A stretch of 19,084 nt of DNA from DASPPF01 sp032906705 (GTDB lineage Archaea > Thermoproteota > Nitrososphaeria > Nitrososphaerales > Gagatemarchaeaceae): contig JAJTZC010000024.1 in the NCBI GenBank assembly GCA_032906705.1, forward strand, positions 1 to 19,084, given 5' to 3'. Below are positions 12,218 through 19,084 of this stretch, one piece after another; positions within the stretch are counted from its first letter, which is position 1; every line of letters starts with the position of its first letter. A program made the position numbers and the translations under genes. The notes under the pieces are model-generated. The model ran no database searches and was not told the origin of the DNA. It saw nothing but the letters and a program-made list of their open reading frames with translations.

Positions 12218-13219
12218 ATGGACGCGCGGAAGGTTCTGGAGATGGGGGGAGGGACACTTCTCGTCTCGCTCCCAAAGGCTTGGGCGAAGAAGAACGGAAT
12301 CAAGAAGGGCGCGACCGTCGCTGTCGACGAGTTGTCTGGGAGGAAGCTCCTAATCAGGCCCATCGAGGAGGCTGCGGAGAAGCCGACGGAACTCGAGGTC
12401 GAATACCCAAAGGAGGGCATGACGCTGACGCTCAACGACCTGACTGGCGCCTACCTTCTCGGCTACGACGTCATAAGAATACGGGGGAAGAAAGTGATTC
12501 CGCGTGAAGACAGGGTTGCGATCAAGGCGGCGATAGGCAGGCTCATCGGGCTTGAAATAATGGACGAGGACTCCAAGCAGGTCACGGTCCAGTTCCTGCT
12601 CGAGCCGTCGGCGATTGACCCGGAGAGGCTTGTCAGGAGGATGTCGAGCATCGTCGAGGGAATGATCAAGGACACCGCAGACGGAGTCGCTCAAGGGGAC
12701 GCAAAGCTCCTCTCGTTGGTGGGGGAGCGCGACGACGAAGTGGACAGGCTGTATTTCCTTCTCGTGAGAACAATTAGGACCGCGACGATGCACCCAGAAG
12801 TCGCCGAACGTTACGGCCTCGCGCCCGTTGATGTCCTGGACTACAGGGTACTGGCGAGTTTCCTGGAGGGCGTGGGGGACGCGATGGCTGAGTTGTCGAA
12901 GAAGCTCCACAAGGTGAAACTCGCAAAGTCGGAGGCCAGCGAATACTCGGTTTGCGTGTTGAAGCTCAACGAGATGGTGGAGCTTGCCATCCAGTCGTTC
13001 CTCGGACGGGGAGCCGCAGGCTCGAGGGCAGCCTACACACGTGTCGGAGAGCTTTCTAGGGAAGTGGGCGACACGCTAGAGAGACTAGCTGGGAATGCTG
13101 GGCCGGGCGGCTCAGCCACCTTTGAGACCCTCGGGGCAGTCGAGCGGGCAAGCAAGTTGCTGGTCGACATCTCAGACCTTGCGGCTCCCATGGGATCTCT
13201 GCAGCCTGCGCATGTGTAG
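12218..13219 (+). CDS. AbrB-PhoU phosphate-uptake regulator
   Basis: This 333-aa two-domain protein is of a kind common in archaea. Residues 1-48 are a SpoVT/AbrB swapped-hairpin DNA-binding domain (RKVLEMGGGTLLVSLPKAWA, then KKGATVAVDEL). After a linker, residues about 115-325 are PhoU-like helical bundles with the acidic E/DxxxD pattern (LVGERDDEVDRLYFLLVRTI). Bacterial PhoU links phosphate transporter state to a sensor kinase, whereas archaeal fusions like this one probably bind DNA directly. No phosphate transporter genes are in the window. The start ATG is 28 bases after a TATA-like box, indicating leaderless transcription. Confidence 0.85.
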   Translation: MDARKVLEMGGGTLLVSLPKAWAKKNGIKKGATVAVDELSGRKLLIRPIEEAAEKPTELEVEYPKEGMTLTLNDLTGAYLLGYDVIRIRGKKVIPREDRVAIKAAIGRLIGLEIMDEDSKQVTVQFLLEPSAIDPERLVRRMSSIVEGMIKDTADGVAQGDAKLLSLVGERDDEVDRLYFLLVRTIRTATMHPEVAERYGLAPVDVLDYRVLASFLEGVGDAMAELSKKLHKVKLAKSEASEYSVCVLKLNEMVELAIQSFLGRGAAGSRAAYTRVGELSREVGDTLERLAGNAGPGGSATFETLGAVERASKLLVDISDLAAPMGSLQPAHV

Positions 13220-13299
13220 CGTGGTCCGGCCGCCTTGGGCCGATGCGTCAATCGCTCAGAAATACAAACGGGTCTACGGGGCCAGGTCTGCTCGCCCCT

Positions 13300-13434
13300 C
13301 CTCTGCAACCCTTCCAAAGTGGCGGCAGAGAGACGAATAATGACATCAGAGAGGTTTTCGGTTTCCCTCCTGGCGCGGGAGAGCCTGTTGAAGGCCTTGC
13401 CGTTGATGCGGATTACCTGTTCGTCGCCCCTCAT
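13300..13434 (-). pseudogene. VapB-like antitoxin N-terminal domain, probably a relic
   Basis: The reverse strand from ATG 13432-13434 encodes QVIRINGKAFNRLSRARRET, then ENLSDVIIRLS. This matches the pattern of VapB-type antitoxins (family: tI.vs.eaYerLk.lK.e.eSFSDVI.RL). After that the frame becomes Arg/Pro-rich and runs antisense into the phoU-like gene to a stop at 13033, unlike any antitoxin C-terminus, and no VapC toxin follows. I read it as a decayed or orphan antitoxin. The match is short but specific. Confidence 0.45.
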
Positions 13435-13628
13435 GGGTCTCCTGTTCCGACTGCGACACCTGAGCGAATCCCCTAATTCCCAAAGACGGGAACGTCCGCA
13501 CCAAACGCTTAATTACGGAAGACTCGTCGTGCAGATATGCCGAAGTAGGCCTGAGCGGCGGTGATTATGTGCCCTCTGGCCAATGGTTGGACTACGGTTC
13601 ACTTGCATAGTTTCCGCTGGCAGATCAC
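13435..13628. other. Short non-coding spacer
   Basis: No gene is seen. A TATA-like gcttaattac at 13509-13518 is the only notable signal and could serve an unseen rightward RNA; no conserved RNA fold was recognised. Confidence 0.3.
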
Positions 13629-14060
13629 TCAGCCATGCCGGAACTGAAAGCGGGACGGTTCTGTTAAGTCTTCGGGGGTTGGTTGTTTAACAATCGGGCG
13701 ATGCGAAGCGGATACTCTTATCATCACCACAATCCCGAGCAGCATCAAGTCGACGCCTCCGAGGTTTAGTGTGTAGTTCGCAGAAGTAGTAGAGGGAGGA
13801 AGAAGGCATGACGGAGTAGGACTGAGCGGCGTATACCACGTCTATCGCTCTGCTTGGAGGCCGCGCTTGGTGATGGTATTTGGTGGGCTTTGGTCAAGAT
13901 ACTGAGGAGGAAATGATAATTGGATGGAAGGAAGTGTCGTTGCAACCGATGCCTCACTCATTGTCCCAAGGCGATTGGTCTCGAAATAAACCGCTCCGAA
14001 GAGCATCGTCATGGCTCCTGTCAAGTGAATTATCACCCCAAGAACGACCAAAGGCTTCAT
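13629..14060 (-). pseudogene. Two-helix membrane protein gene interrupted by an amber codon
   Basis: From ATG 14058-14060 the reverse strand encodes a good membrane N-terminus (MKPLVVLGVIIHLTGAMTML, then FGAVYFETNRLG). After 72 codons there is a TAG (13842-13844). In the same frame the sequence continues as a Ser/Thr/Pro linker and then SANYTLNLGGVDLMLLGIVV (second helix, followed by MIRVSA), ending at a TGA at 13629-13631. Continuation in one phase on both sides of the TAG indicates one gene of about 142 codons with a nonsense change, or less likely readthrough. No family is recognised. Similar topology (helix, outside loop, helix) is common for small archaeal membrane proteins. Confidence 0.5.
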
Positions 14061-14247
14061 TCAGTCACCCGATGCTCGACGCTCGCATTTGTCACTCAAC
14101 AATTTGGCAGAACCTAATCGAAGCCACTGCCAACTCATCGGATGAGTGTTCGATGCCTCTCTACCATATCCCGACAACTTAACAGGGCATGTGGAACCGC
14201 CGCTAGAGTTAAATCAAAAGGCTCGTCTGGGAGAGAAAATTGAGCAC
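14061..14247. other. Spacer with a small palindrome
   Basis: A perfect inverted repeat actcat-cgg-atgagt lies at 14131-14145, about 70 bases upstream of the interrupted membrane gene. No coding frame is credible here. Confidence 0.3.
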
Positions 14248-14931
14248 CTACGTCGGCCTTAGGGTCAGAATCGCCATCACTGCCGAGAATAACCCGATGA
14301 GATACATTGCCGTCGGAACGAGAACAACGATACGACGTAAGTTCTTGGTCTTCAATCGCTTTGTTTCAGCGTAGGCTGATGAGAAGAAGAGCCCAACCAC
14401 CAGACTTCCGACCAGAAGACTTTGGAAGACATATTGGTAAGGATCCCCATTCGTAATCAATGCAACTATAGCCTGATTGCGCTCTTTCGAAGCAAACAGG
14501 TAGTTGATGTTGTACCCTAGACGTGCAGCCACCGATGTCTCATAGAAGGCATATGCTCCAGCGAAATCCATGCTCTGAGCGACGAATGGAAGGACCAACC
14601 AGAGGGCGAAACGCGAAGTACCAAACGATTCTATGGTTGTCTGAACGACAGGTATCTGAAAGGCACCAGCCCCAATCAGAAAGAGGCCCAAAGAAAGCGA
14701 GACGACCGCGCGGGCCAGCATTGAGGCTTTGAGCGCTCGCTCTGCGGCAAAAAGCTCATCGATAATAAGCGTAAGTTGAGAGGCTTGAGAAGGGGCAGTT
14801 AGGTGAAGAAGCTGGAAGTAGCCTTGCGCTATCGCGTTCAGCATCAATTGCAACTGGGAAAATTCCCAAAGCGATTCAGCAACGAACACCATGCCTACCG
14901 CGATAATTGTTAAGGCGAGAACTAATCTCAT
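14248..14931 (-). CDS. Multi-pass membrane protein of unknown function
   Basis: This 227-aa protein starts at ATG 14929-14931. Five hydrophobic segments are visible: 1-22 (LVLALTIIAVGMVFVAES), about 70-92 (ARAVVSLSLGLFLIGAGAF), about 105-128 (FALWLVLPFVAQSMDFAGAY), about 168-188 (VFQSLLVGSLVVGLFFSSAY) and 203-224 (IVVLVPTAMYLIGLFSAVMA). A soluble loop at 25-65 carries a helical region (ASQLTLIIDELFAAERALK). I recognise no family. It lies upstream, in transcription sense, of the amber-interrupted membrane gene and may have formed a unit with it. Confidence 0.65.
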   Translation of the reverse strand: MRLVLALTIIAVGMVFVAESLWEFSQLQLMLNAIAQGYFQLLHLTAPSQASQLTLIIDELFAAERALKASMLARAVVSLSLGLFLIGAGAFQIPVVQTTIESFGTSRFALWLVLPFVAQSMDFAGAYAFYETSVAARLGYNINYLFASKERNQAIVALITNGDPYQYVFQSLLVGSLVVGLFFSSAYAETKRLKTKNLRRIVVLVPTAMYLIGLFSAVMAILTLRPT

Positions 14932-15136
14932 GATCTCACGAGAACGCTAGATGACCTGAAAAACTACACTACACTCCTTACGTTCGCAGCCGTTCGAGTA
15001 ATCCAATCACTGAGTATTCGAGTAATGCCCGACCGGCCCTTGAGGCTCGTGCAAAAGATAAACCTGGGACGGCGGAGACCCTTCCGAGCAAATTCGATGA
15101 GCGCCATAATACCATAGGGCGCTTTGGTCTGCTGGC

Positions 15137-15910
15137 TCACCTGGCAAATCTCAACTCGAAGTTGTCAACGAAAGCGTAGGAACTAGTACCCGGCTTGTAG
15201 GGCACTGGTGCAATACCACAATCGGTACAGCCGAGCGGCTGCTGCCACACTGCGATAGCTACGACGCAGTAGTGCCTTGAAATCGGATTCACACCGAAGT
15301 ACTTCACGAAGTCGCCGTAAAGGTCGATCGTGGCCTGCTTCCATTGCGCCGTTGAGGAGTTCAGGACGGTCTCAATCCCGCCGGTACTCAAGCTGGGAGA
15401 TACCGCGCTCGCCTCTGGAGTGCCCTTGAACGCCAGAATGTAGTCGATGCCGATCTTGCTTGTGCCGTTGTGGAAGGTTACGGAAACGCCGAACCTCGTC
15501 TCGGTCGCGTTCGGAGTCCTGTACCAGAAAGACAGCTTAAGCCCGTCCTTCAACGCGAGACCGAAGGTCTGTCCGATGTCGTCCGTGCATTGGTGCACCC
15601 TCGTCACCACCTGCCGTAGGGCGACTGGTTCGGAGTCGGCGCTCTGGACAGTCACCAGTTCGAGAGCGCGTCTCCCGCATTGAGGGCCATCGGTTGTAAT
15701 CAGCATGGTTCTGTTAGCGCCATTGAGTGAGGTCCAACCTTGAACCCCATCTTCGAAGCCACCGTTTACGATGTAGTTCGTTTCATTCGAGGACTCGGAG
15801 GCGTCACATCCTGATGTCCCCGCTCCGAGGCTAGCGCCCGAGACTAGCAGGAACCCAATTATCCCCATCACGATCAGGGTTAAAGACGCGGCCACTATTG
15901 CGAACCGCAT
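15137..15910 (-). CDS. Secreted or surface protein with a carbohydrate-binding-like domain
   Basis: About 257 residues. ATG 15908-15910 is preferred; a TTG at 15922 is possible. An N-terminal hydrophobic segment (IVAASLTLIVMGIIGFLLVS) acts as signal or anchor. The mature part begins with the CBM-type strand NYIVNGGFEDGVQGWTSLNG, a start typical of CBM4/9-like beta-sandwich domains, and ends SYAFVDNFELRF, the matching closing strand of such domains. Several N-x-S/T sites and paired cysteines (DGPQCGRRA, HQCTDD, CTDCG) suit an extracellular, disulfide-bonded protein. A TATA-like tacttaag lies at about 15940-15947. It probably binds glycans or the cell surface. Confidence 0.65.
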   Translation of the reverse strand: MRFAIVAASLTLIVMGIIGFLLVSGASLGAGTSGCDASESSNETNYIVNGGFEDGVQGWTSLNGANRTMLITTDGPQCGRRALELVTVQSADSEPVALRQVVTRVHQCTDDIGQTFGLALKDGLKLSFWYRTPNATETRFGVSVTFHNGTSKIGIDYILAFKGTPEASAVSPSLSTGGIETVLNSSTAQWKQATIDLYGDFVKYFGVNPISRHYCVVAIAVWQQPLGCTDCGIAPVPYKPGTSSYAFVDNFELRFAR

Positions 15911-16012
15911 GGACTCGCCCAAAACTCGAAATCGCCCTGTCTTAAGTATCGCGCGGACCCGAACGTCAATTGCGCTACAGCTCGGCTGCGCCTGAGGAGA
16001 ACTTCGGTCCTC

Positions 16013-16560
16013 TTACACTGGCGCTTGTCCGGAGGGGGTCACAATTGTCATCGACATTAGGAGCCAGTAGTTGTTAGGAGTCGAATAGAAGTCGCTGATT
16101 CCGTTGGTTTGGGCATACACATGGACGTACCATCTGACCTGGTAGGATTGATAACCACTGACGCTCCAGCCGATGTTACCCGTATAGGCCGTGTTGCCAT
16201 CGAAATACTGCCTTGTGCTGCTGGTTTGGGCATTCAAGATGGTTTGCGAATTCAGCTGGTTGCCAGAGGAATCGTATAGTTGAATCAAGACCGACACGCT
16301 GGCGAGCCCACTCGCACCTGACTTCACTTCAATTTCTCCCTTTAGATGGAAGGTGTAACTTATCTGAATCGTGCCAGGTCCACTATAGACGTTCTCGTAC
16401 TTGTATTCTACGACCTCGCCGTCTCCATACTGATTGCACTGGCCACCATTCGACGGCGCGCATGGACAAAGATAGCCATTCGTTTGAGTGAAAAAGCCTG
16501 CTGTAGACGAAATCTTTCCGTTGGTATTTGTCACCCACTGGTATCCGGTAAAGGGTGGCA
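16013..16560 (-). pseudogene. 5'-truncated secreted beta-protein gene
   Basis: The frame runs from within the IS-type repeat (stop TAA at 16567-16569) to 16013. The first usable start is GTG 16532-16534, giving 173 residues, but protein-like sequence (PPFTGYQWV) continues upstream of it without a start or signal peptide. The body is a Tyr/Ser/Asn/Gly-rich beta domain (TIQISYTFHLKGEIEV, ASVSVLIQLYDSSGNQLNSQ, YQVRWYVHVYAQTNG) like its secreted neighbours. The N-terminus ends exactly at the 92-bp repeat at 16561, so an insertion or rearrangement probably removed the signal peptide and promoter. Confidence 0.6.
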
Positions 16561-16652
16561 GATTCCGTTAACTTCGTTGCACGATAGGAACCCATCTAGG
16601 TCTTCAACCTCTTCTTGATTCTCTGCTCTCATTCCTCATGGGTGATTACCCC
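16561..16652. repeat. Truncated copy of an IS-type end (pairs with 18457-18548)
   Basis: This stretch matches 18457-18548 at 86 of 92 positions by hand alignment. On the reverse strand it encodes GVITHEE-stop-EQRIKKRLKT-stop against GVITQEEWEQRIKKRMKT-stop in the other copy, so this copy is a decayed relic with a TGA in place of TGG. It abuts a tRNA 3' fragment on its right and a truncated gene on its left. Confidence 0.75.
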
Positions 16653-16695
16653 GCGCTTCGCGCCAAGGTCGGCGGTTCGAATCCGCCCCGGCCCA
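16653..16695 (+). tRNA. tRNA 3' fragment (anticodon-arm side to discriminator)
   Basis: A perfect T arm is present: ggcgg (16671-16675), ttcgaat (16676-16682), ccgcc (16683-16687). It is followed by a seven-base acceptor strand ccggccc (16688-16694) and discriminator a. A variable loop aaggtc precedes it. The 5' half is absent: the sequence to the left is the IS-type repeat, and no complementary gggccgg stem occurs at the right distance. It cannot be a working tRNA. Such 3' fragments are typical leftovers of integration at a tRNA gene. Confidence 0.7.
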
Positions 16696-16717
16696 CCCCC
16701 AAAGAAGATGTGGCCTA

Positions 16718-17992
16718 CTAGCCGGGCCTTGGGCCTCGTCTCCGCTGTCGGACAAGAAGCCATCCTGTCCCAACAAGACCCACAGCCAGGATAGCAGAGA
16801 GGGCTTCAAACTCGGGGTTGTAGACTCGACCGATGACGGAGCTCGTCACAGTCGATGTCTTCGTCAAGGTGGTCGTTTCGGCAATCGTTGCTGTCTGAAT
16901 TATTGTCAATGAATGTGTGATGGTTTGTATCTCACTTATGAAGACGAAATGACACGGAGCTAGTCCGATTGATGTGTAATATGGGGAAGTAGAACCAAAA
17001 TTCCCGGTCCCGCCTGAGTAGTACAGCGAGATCTGGGAGCCATTGTAGACGAGTGCGGGAGACGACACATGGTAGTCCCAACTCGACGTGTTCCCTCCTG
17101 TGCGCAACAAAGGTGAACTTCCAGCAGTCCAATTCAACCCGTCGTTGGATGACGCATACAAGATGTCACCCTCGCTGGGGAGGTAAGCATAGAAGGCCAT
17201 CAGGTACCCCGAACCTACCCTTACGACCGACGGGTAACGGACTTCGTTGTAGTTGGATGATTTGGTCGATTGGGAGGTCAGCACAGGGTTCCCCCCAAGT
17301 TTATTCCAGTGCATTCCGTCCAACGACGAGGCGTAGCCTACCGTTTCGGTTTTGGTCCCTATGTCCTGTCCAGTGTACCACATCTTGTAGAGTGGAGGTT
17401 CGTAGACAACAGAGGGATAGGCCACCCACTCTGAATCATACGCACCAGGTCCAGGTCTGATAATTGGGTTGTTCGGGTATTCAGTCCAATGAATCATGTC
17501 CTTTGAAACGGCCAACCCGATGTCCTTCTCAGGAGGGGATGAGTGAGACGTGTAGTACATCAGGTATCTTGTTCCATTCCAAATCACCGATGGTTCGAAC
17601 GGTCCCCCTATCGCTCCAACCCACGGGGGAGCTGCTGGCAGGACCGGATGCCCAAGAACTTGCCAGTTGACCCCATCCTTGGAGGATGCGTAACCTATTG
17701 CGAAGTAGCCAGATCCGTTGACACCCCTGAACCAAGTGTTGTATGCTGACCCATTGTAGAGAACCATGTTCCCATCAGTATTGACCGAGTTCCATGAGCC
17801 GGCTTCGCCGTGATTCAACACTGGGCCGGGCTGAGAGGGAAAGCATGCGCTAGAACCACTAGATTGGCTTGCCTGGGTGGGTGGGAGTGACACCACGAGT
17901 GAGACCGCGAGGAGCACGATGACAAACAGTACGGTACGGATGGCCGAGCTTGAGCGAGGGTTTGTCCTTATGGTGCTGGCGAGAATTGACAA
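16718..17992 (-). CDS. Cell-surface beta-propeller, glycosidase-like, with C-terminal membrane anchor
   Basis: This 424-aa protein starts at TTG 17990-17992, overlapping the upstream gene by 25 bases. There is a signal peptide (RTVLFVIVLLAVSLVVSLPP), then propeller blades marked by repeats of the type YASSxDGxxW: IGYASSKDGVNWQVLG, IGLAVSKDMIHWTEYP, VGYASSLDGMHWNKLG and ILYASSNDGLNWT. These resemble the five-bladed fold of GH43/GH32/GH130-like proteins that act on polysaccharides. A Thr-rich stalk (IAETTTLTKTSTVTSS) leads to a C-terminal helix (LSAILAVGLVGTGWLLV) and an Arg-rich tail, so the protein is anchored at the surface. Catalytic acids cannot be assigned safely; it may only bind sugar. 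Confidence 0.7.
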   Translation of the reverse strand: MSILASTIRTNPRSSSAIRTVLFVIVLLAVSLVVSLPPTQASQSSGSSACFPSQPGPVLNHGEAGSWNSVNTDGNMVLYNGSAYNTWFRGVNGSGYFAIGYASSKDGVNWQVLGHPVLPAAPPWVGAIGGPFEPSVIWNGTRYLMYYTSHSSPPEKDIGLAVSKDMIHWTEYPNNPIIRPGPGAYDSEWVAYPSVVYEPPLYKMWYTGQDIGTKTETVGYASSLDGMHWNKLGGNPVLTSQSTKSSNYNEVRYPSVVRVGSGYLMAFYAYLPSEGDILYASSNDGLNWTAGSSPLLRTGGNTSSWDYHVSSPALVYNGSQISLYYSGGTGNFGSTSPYYTSIGLAPCHFVFISEIQTITHSLTIIQTATIAETTTLTKTSTVTSSVIGRVYNPEFEALSAILAVGLVGTGWLLVRQRRRGPRPG

Positions 17993-18408
17993 AAGACATT
18001 CGCAGTGAAGCTAGCGGTTGTCGATCCGAAAGAATTGGTTGCTTTGAACGTAGCTTGATACTGCCCGGCAGTGCATGTTGAAGGCGTGTACGTCACTGTG
18101 AAATCAAACCGAATGTCGTTAGGCTGGCAAGTTAATCCCCCTCCTTGAATCGTCACGGAGACAGAAAGAGAGCTTACTGATGACCAAGTGAGGCAGACGG
18201 TTCCGTCAGTGGTAGCTGCTTCGCTGGCGCCGCTAGTCCCGATTGAGCACGAGCGGGTGCCAGCATTCGGGTAGAGGTTGCAACTGGATTGGTAGAGGGT
18301 CAAGGTCGGCAGGCTCTGCGCATGAACAGGCCTGCCAGGGAGAACAGCTAATGAGAGCACCAAAACCATTGCCACGCTGGCAAAAATTCTATACAACATC
18401 ATTGCCAT
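17968..18408 (-). CDS. Small secreted beta-sandwich protein
   Basis: About 146 residues from ATG 18406-18408. A clear signal peptide is present (MLYRIFASVAMVLVLSLAVL, cleavage likely after PVHAQ). The mature part is Ser/Thr/Cys-rich with an Ig/PKD-like pattern: a VSVTIQGGGLTC strand, then FDFTVTYTPSTCTAGQYQA and TFKATNSFGSTTASFTANVF. Six cysteines suggest disulfides. The start is fixed by a TATA box about 30 bases upstream (18431-18443), implying a leaderless transcript; frames reaching further upstream would run into the IS-type repeat. It is the first gene of a two-gene unit with the beta-propeller protein. Confidence 0.7.
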   Translation of the reverse strand: MAMMLYRIFASVAMVLVLSLAVLPGRPVHAQSLPTLTLYQSSCNLYPNAGTRSCSIGTSGASEAATTDGTVCLTWSSVSSLSVSVTIQGGGLTCQPNDIRFDFTVTYTPSTCTAGQYQATFKATNSFGSTTASFTANVFCQFSPAP

Positions 18409-18430
18409 GAATATTGCAGCCTTTGTATAA

Positions 18431-18443
18431 GTAATATATAAGC
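18431..18443 (-). promoter_or_regulatory. TATA box of the surface-protein operon
   Basis: On the reverse strand cttatatattac is a strong archaeal TATA box. Its centre is about 30 bases before ATG 18408, so transcription starts at or near the start codon. Confidence 0.65.
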
Positions 18444-18456
18444 CATATGGAGTTTG

Positions 18457-18548
18457 GATTCTGCTAAATTCGTTGCACGATAGGAACCCATCTAGGTCTT
18501 CATCCTCTTCTTGATTCTCTGCTCCCATTCCTCTTGGGTGATTACCCC
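18457..18548. repeat. IS-type end repeat (intact copy)
   Basis: This is the second copy of the 92-base repeat also at 16561-16652. It spans the C-terminal 18 codons of a small ORF plus about 35 bases after its stop. The similarity ends at 18457, just upstream of the TATA box of the surface operon, so this edge may be the IS terminus. Confidence 0.65.
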
Positions 18549-18584
18549 CTTCTCTTCGAGCAAGTCCGCAAGGGAGGTAATCAT
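18492..18584 (-). CDS. Small helical ORF downstream of the RHH gene
   Basis: From ATG 18582-18584 there are 30 residues (ITSLADLLEEKGVITQEEWE, ending RIKKRMKT). The coding-like pattern continues upstream without a start (SKNEEIDILDT), in the +1 frame relative to the RHH gene and reading across its stop. I recall similar short proteins of this type (SLxxLLEEKGxxTQEEWExRI) paired with RHH proteins in ammonia-oxidising archaea, but cannot check. The true start may be non-standard, or the two reading frames may once have been one. Confidence 0.5.
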   Translation of the reverse strand: MITSLADLLEEKGVITQEEWEQRIKKRMKT

Positions 18585-18612
18585 GGTGTCCAGTATGTCA
18601 ATCTCCTCGTTC

Positions 18613-18786
18613 TTACTTCTTTTTGGCGTGGGCGATTCCTCCTCTGACCAAGTATCCGTTCTCTGAGAGCCATGCCGTGACGATGGTTCTTATCGTGTCC
18701 GAGTATCCTCGCCCCATCTTGTCGCCTAGGTCTCGGTCGATAATGTCCCATACCTCGTCGGGTAATGCAACCAAGGCCTTCCTCAT
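18613..18786 (-). CDS. Ribbon-helix-helix (CopG-like) DNA-binding protein
   Basis: This 57-aa protein runs from ATG 18784-18786 to TAA 18613-18615. The layout is that of an RHH regulator: a short strand RKALVALPDEVWDIIDRDLG, a loop, then helix SDTIRTIVTAWLSENGYLV. The start overlaps the transposase stop as ATGA, so the genes are translationally coupled on the reverse strand. It probably binds near the IS end and regulates it, or is a partner of the small downstream ORF. Confidence 0.65.
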   Translation of the reverse strand: MRKALVALPDEVWDIIDRDLGDKMGRGYSDTIRTIVTAWLSENGYLVRGGIAHAKKK

Positions 18787-19084
18787 TGTCTAACCACCTG
18801 CAAAGGGGCGACTGCTGTTCCCTGTTGAGTTTGCGGAGCCAAGATTTCTTGCTGGATTGCTCCCTCTATGAGAGCCTTCCAGCCTTTGACTTCGATTCCC
18901 GCCTGCTCTGCGGGTGTCTTCCCCTTCAAGGCCATGTGCGGCCTCGCAAAATTGTAGTTCACGACATACCCGCCTAGGATTGCACGCGCCGAGTCTTGGT
19001 TCTTGAAACCGCGCATCGGGCGCCTCTGGGCCCTTGATGCCGCGACTCACAGGATGGGTGGCAGTTAATAGGTGGTCAAGAATT
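18783..19084 (-). pseudogene. IS6/IS240-like DDE transposase, C-terminal part, frameshifted and cut by the window edge
   Basis: The C-terminal block NYNFARPHMALKGKTPAEQA matches the end of IS240/rve-type DDE transposases (YNy.RPHmsL.gkTPAe.agi), including the region of the last catalytic Glu. It is followed by a long tail ending PLQVVRQ. Upstream, the reading continues as THPVSRGIKGPEAP in a different frame and shifts near 19005-19018 into MRGFKNQDSARAILGGY. One base has therefore been gained or lost, and in the second frame an in-frame TGA lies upstream. The gene runs past the right edge. It is probably inactive unless the shift is programmed. Confidence 0.7.

Noticed and set aside
13090..13115. 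gggccgggcggctcag resembling the 5' half of a tRNA that could match the 3' fragment at 16653
   Set aside because: It lies inside the PhoU-like coding sequence in a normal frame and no anticodon arm follows; coincidence.
13505..13640. Possible small RNA behind the TATA-like gcttaattac (13509), with a gtgattatg word reminiscent of a C box
   Set aside because: No matching D box or conserved fold could be defined, so it is kept only as a spacer note.
14994..15026. Direct repeat ttcgagtaat in the spacer upstream of the multi-pass membrane gene
   Set aside because: Only two ten-base copies and no promoter context; too weak to call an operator.

Overview
The window looks like the chromosome of an archaeon, most plausibly a Nitrososphaerota (Thaumarchaeota)-like lineage. 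This rests on gene content (an AbrB-PhoU regulator, a COG2061 ACT protein, a TrpB2-type start, MarC, a DUF59/MIP18 protein), on TATA-like boxes about 25-30 bases before start codons (leaderless style), and on the absence of consistent Shine-Dalgarno sites. The lineage is inferred; no marker gene fixes it.

Layout. (1) 1-4106 is host core: trpB2 start (-), COG2061 ACT regulator and PfkB kinase (+), a coiled-coil protein (-), an S-component-like membrane protein (+), and an isocitrate/isopropylmalate dehydrogenase (-). (2) 4161-10462 is an integrated element of 6287 bp, bounded by a 15-bp imperfect direct repeat. It carries a winged-helix protein, two paralogous small membrane proteins, an HUH rolling-circle Rep, a zinc-ribbon protein, a Thr/Ser-rich membrane-anchored surface protein and a tyrosine recombinase. 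(3) 10446-13219 is host core again: acylphosphatase and MarC (-), then DUF59, YbaK and PhoU-like regulator (+). (4) 13220-14060 is a degenerate stretch with a VapB-like relic and a membrane gene interrupted by an amber codon. (5) 14248-18408 is a run of leftward genes for membrane and secreted proteins, broken by a tRNA 3' fragment and an IS-end repeat. (6) 18457-19084 is an IS-like end: a 92-bp repeat, a small ORF, a ribbon-helix-helix gene and the frameshifted C-terminal part of a transposase running off the window.

Main discovery. The element's integrase has no usable start codon in the integrated state: its frame stays open for 140 codons upstream of the first internal ATG, through the attachment core into the acylphosphatase gene. 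Joining the two ends at the 15-bp core, as in the circular form, puts that frame in phase with an ATG at 4277-4279 at the opposite end and gives a continuous 425-aa integrase. This is SSV-type (intN/intC) partitioning, with the attachment core inside the int gene and the 3' end of a protein-coding gene (acylphosphatase) as target. The + strand of the element is also strongly G+T rich whichever way its genes run, and the bias stops at the attachment cores. That fits long single-stranded exposure during rolling-circle replication or a single-stranded genome. With a Rep, paralogous two-helix membrane proteins and a spike-like protein, the element may be a small membrane-type or spindle-like virus, or a plasmid-virus satellite; none of these is proved by sequence alone.
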